Notes under the pieces: model-generated
What the model was told of the DNA's origin: nothing
What the model saw: only the letters and a program-made list of their open reading frames with translations
Database searches by the model: none
Program-made: the position numbers and the translations under genes
Assembly (NCBI GenBank): GCA_045807785.1
Contig: JBJMGS010000324.1
Location: forward strand, 1-7,480
Direction of reading: 5' to 3'
Source: JAIVGV01 sp045807785
GTDB taxonomy: Bacteria > Acidobacteriota > Blastocatellia > Pyrinomonadales > Pyrinomonadaceae
Length of the DNA stretch: 7,480 bases
Shown here: piece by piece, positions 6,397 to 7,480 of the stretch
How the letters are laid out: each line of letters opens with the position of its first letter
Position numbering within the stretch: position 1 is the stretch's first letter

Positions 6397-6409
6397 GCCT
6401 TCGCAAGGC
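6397..6409 (+). repeat. Small inverted repeat (possible leader hairpin 3)
   Basis: GCCTT (6397-6401) pairs with AAGGC (6405-6409) over a 3-base loop. It is short and could be chance, but it is the third inverted repeat in 100 bp upstream of the same gene. Confidence 0.3.
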
Positions 6410-6447
6410 TCGGGCGTTCCGGGCCACCAACAATCATCCGCCAAAAA

Positions 6448-6453
6448 AAGGAG
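6448..6453 (+). promoter_or_regulatory. Ribosome binding site of the divergent gene
   Basis: AAGGAG within an A-rich stretch, 7 nt before the ATG at 6461. Its ideal sequence and spacing identify 6461 as the start and show that the coding strand here is +, not -. Confidence 0.85.
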
Positions 6454-6460
6454 AAAGATC

Positions 6461-7480
6461 ATGTCAGAGCTTAACACCAACTCTCAGGTGAGCGAGGTCG
6501 CCGACCCCAAGTTGCGCAAGGTGCTCGCGCGCGTCGCGCAAGAGATGGAACTGACCATCGAGAAGGTCGCGGCCAACCACGCCAGGCCGAAGGAGTTCCC
6601 CCTCCCGGCCGACCCTAATTCGACGGAGCACATCCTGGCCGCCCGGTTCAACGCGCTGCCCCAGGAGTTGAAAGCTAAGGCCGGGGCCACGGCACTGGGT
6701 CGCATCAGCGCCCCGGCGGCGGCGCGCAAGCAGAAATTCGGCGATCTCGCCGCGGTGAATCTCAAAACCGGCGTCGCCGTCGGCGAACAGGTCAGGGCGA
6801 TGCCGGTGCCTGCCGCCTTGAAGCTCACGGGGGCAGACTTGGCGAAGATTACCGGCACCAAGTCTGCCGTTGTAGAGGCTGCCGGCGCGAACGTTGCCCT
6901 TGCAGGGGCCACGGGCGTCGGCAGTGTCTTAACGGGAGGCATCGTAACCGCCCTGCCCAAATTGACCAAGCTGGAACTGCGCATCCAAAGGGTGAAGTGT
7001 GTTGACGAAACAGGCAGCGGCCCCTTTGGCGACATAGGCAACGACGAGATTGACCTCGGCGGGGTCGGGGTGGACGAAACGGGAGACACCCACGCAATCG
7101 CCAAGTTCCGCGTGGGCAGCAATTTCGACAGCGGCGAGCAGGTCGACTTCACGCCTCCGCGGTCATTCACGATCTTCGATCTGACCGAGGGCACGGCCTT
7201 CCCGAAGAAGTACATCGTGACGCTGATTCTCTCCGAAGCGGACAATGGCGGACTCTCGACCTTCATCAACAATCTGGTTCAAAAAGTGAAGGATAAGGTG
7301 AGAAAGGCCATCATCGACGCGTTGGGAGGCGCGATCGGAACGAGCGGAGGCCCGATCGGAGTGATCATCGGTCTGGCCGTCGCGTCCATTGTCAACAGGG
7401 TTTTCGATCTGCTCGGCCGCATCTGGGGGGACGACATCTTCCCGCCGGTGAGCGCCGAAGTCAGCATCCCGTCGTTGACC
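6461..7480 (+). CDS. Unrecognised protein with acidic beta-rich domain and glycine-zipper hydrophobic segment (3' end outside window)
   Basis: An uninterrupted frame of 340 codons runs from an ATG with a strong ribosome binding site to the window edge, with no stop. I cannot name the family. It has no N-terminal signal peptide. Residues 15-130 are mostly helical and Ala/Lys-rich, and 130-166 are Ala/Gly-rich and fairly hydrophobic. Residues about 169-260 look like a beta-strand domain, with LELRIQRVKCVDETG (171-185), an acidic GNDEIDLGG (193-201), a second VDETGDT (204-210) and a strand YIVTLILSEA (251-260). The Asp/Glu clusters could bind calcium. Residues 266-288 can form a basic amphipathic helix. 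A glycine-zipper segment follows, with G289-G293 and G296-G300-G304, running to about residue 312, and then WGDDIFPP (322-329). Such segments can insert in membranes or pack helices. Codons are strongly GC-ending, unlike the frames on the opposite strand. It is divergent from the sigma-kinase operon and a plausible target of it. Confidence 0.85.
   Translation, partial: MSELNTNSQVSEVADPKLRKVLARVAQEMELTIEKVAANHARPKEFPLPADPNSTEHILAARFNALPQELKAKAGATALGRISAPAAARKQKFGDLAAVNLKTGVAVGEQVRAMPVPAALKLTGADLAKITGTKSAVVEAAGANVALAGATGVGSVLTGGIVTALPKLTKLELRIQRVKCVDETGSGPFGDIGNDEIDLGGVGVDETGDTHAIAKFRVGSNFDSGEQVDFTPPRSFTIFDLTEGTAFPKKYIVTLILSEADNGGLSTFINNLVQKVKDKVRKAIIDALGGAIGTSGGPIGVIIGLAVASIVNRVFDLLGRIWGDDIFPPVSAEVSIPSLT

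Larger units (their letters stand above)
6215..6460. promoter_or_regulatory. Divergent intergenic regulatory region
   Basis: These 246 bp separate the - strand sigma-kinase operon from the + strand gene at 6461 and must hold the promoters of both. A possible sigma-70-like pair on the minus strand is TTGTAG (6294-6289) and GATACC (6270-6265), spaced 18 bp. It is weak, and a promoter read by the ECF factor itself could not be recognised by eye. The + strand half (6306-6409) contains three small inverted repeats, suggesting a structured leader. Frames crossing this region lack ribosome binding sites and look spurious. Confidence 0.6.

Noticed and set aside
6207..6437. 76-codon minus strand frame across the divergent region
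   Set aside because: It covers the promoter region and overlaps the start of the sigma gene. There is no ribosome binding site, and its composition is not protein-like.
6484..7272. 262-codon frame on the minus strand
   Set aside because: It is antisense to the 6461 gene, which has an ideal ribosome binding site and GC-ending codons. The minus frame gives a Ser/Pro/Ala-rich product with no motif and no ribosome binding site.

Overview
The window is high-GC bacterial DNA. The closest fit is Acidobacteria, perhaps a Blastocatellia-like lineage. The inference rests on a Hanks-type kinase with the N-terminal extension common in that phylum, coupled to an ECF sigma factor of the TIGR02999/ECF43-like type and with no anti-sigma gene. 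Planctomycetes or another kinase-rich phylum remain possible. No rRNA or tRNA was seen to settle it.

Left part (1-1508, + strand): the last codons of an unidentified gene, then an intergenic inverted array of 7-bp repeats, then a 454-aa VWA-domain protein with an intact MIDAS site. The C-terminal tail of the VWA protein has atypical codon use. Shortly downstream (about 1591-1890) lies the C-terminal piece of a tyrosine recombinase with no N-terminal part. This marks 1.4-1.9 kb as a site of past rearrangement. A gene-free stretch (1891-2185) follows.

Central part (2186-6214, - strand): a compact operon read right to left. It encodes an ECF sigma factor (5630-6214), a 1072-aa transmembrane Ser/Thr kinase with a long TPR domain (2422-5640, overlapping the sigma gene by 11 bp), and an unrecognised 73-aa protein (2186-2407, starting 14 bp after the kinase). 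The arrangement suggests a kinase-controlled sigma factor, comparable in principle to PknT/EcfP of Vibrio parahaemolyticus.

Right part (6215-7480): a 246-bp divergent regulatory region with a tandem 10-bp repeat and several inverted repeats. It is followed by a + strand gene (6461 to beyond the window) with a strong ribosome binding site. Its 340 visible residues match no family I can name. They include a probable beta-rich acidic domain with two VDETG motifs and a C-terminal glycine-zipper hydrophobic segment. The most interesting hypothesis is that the sigma factor, the kinase, the 73-aa protein and this divergent protein form one signalling and output unit. That link is inferred only from gene arrangement.
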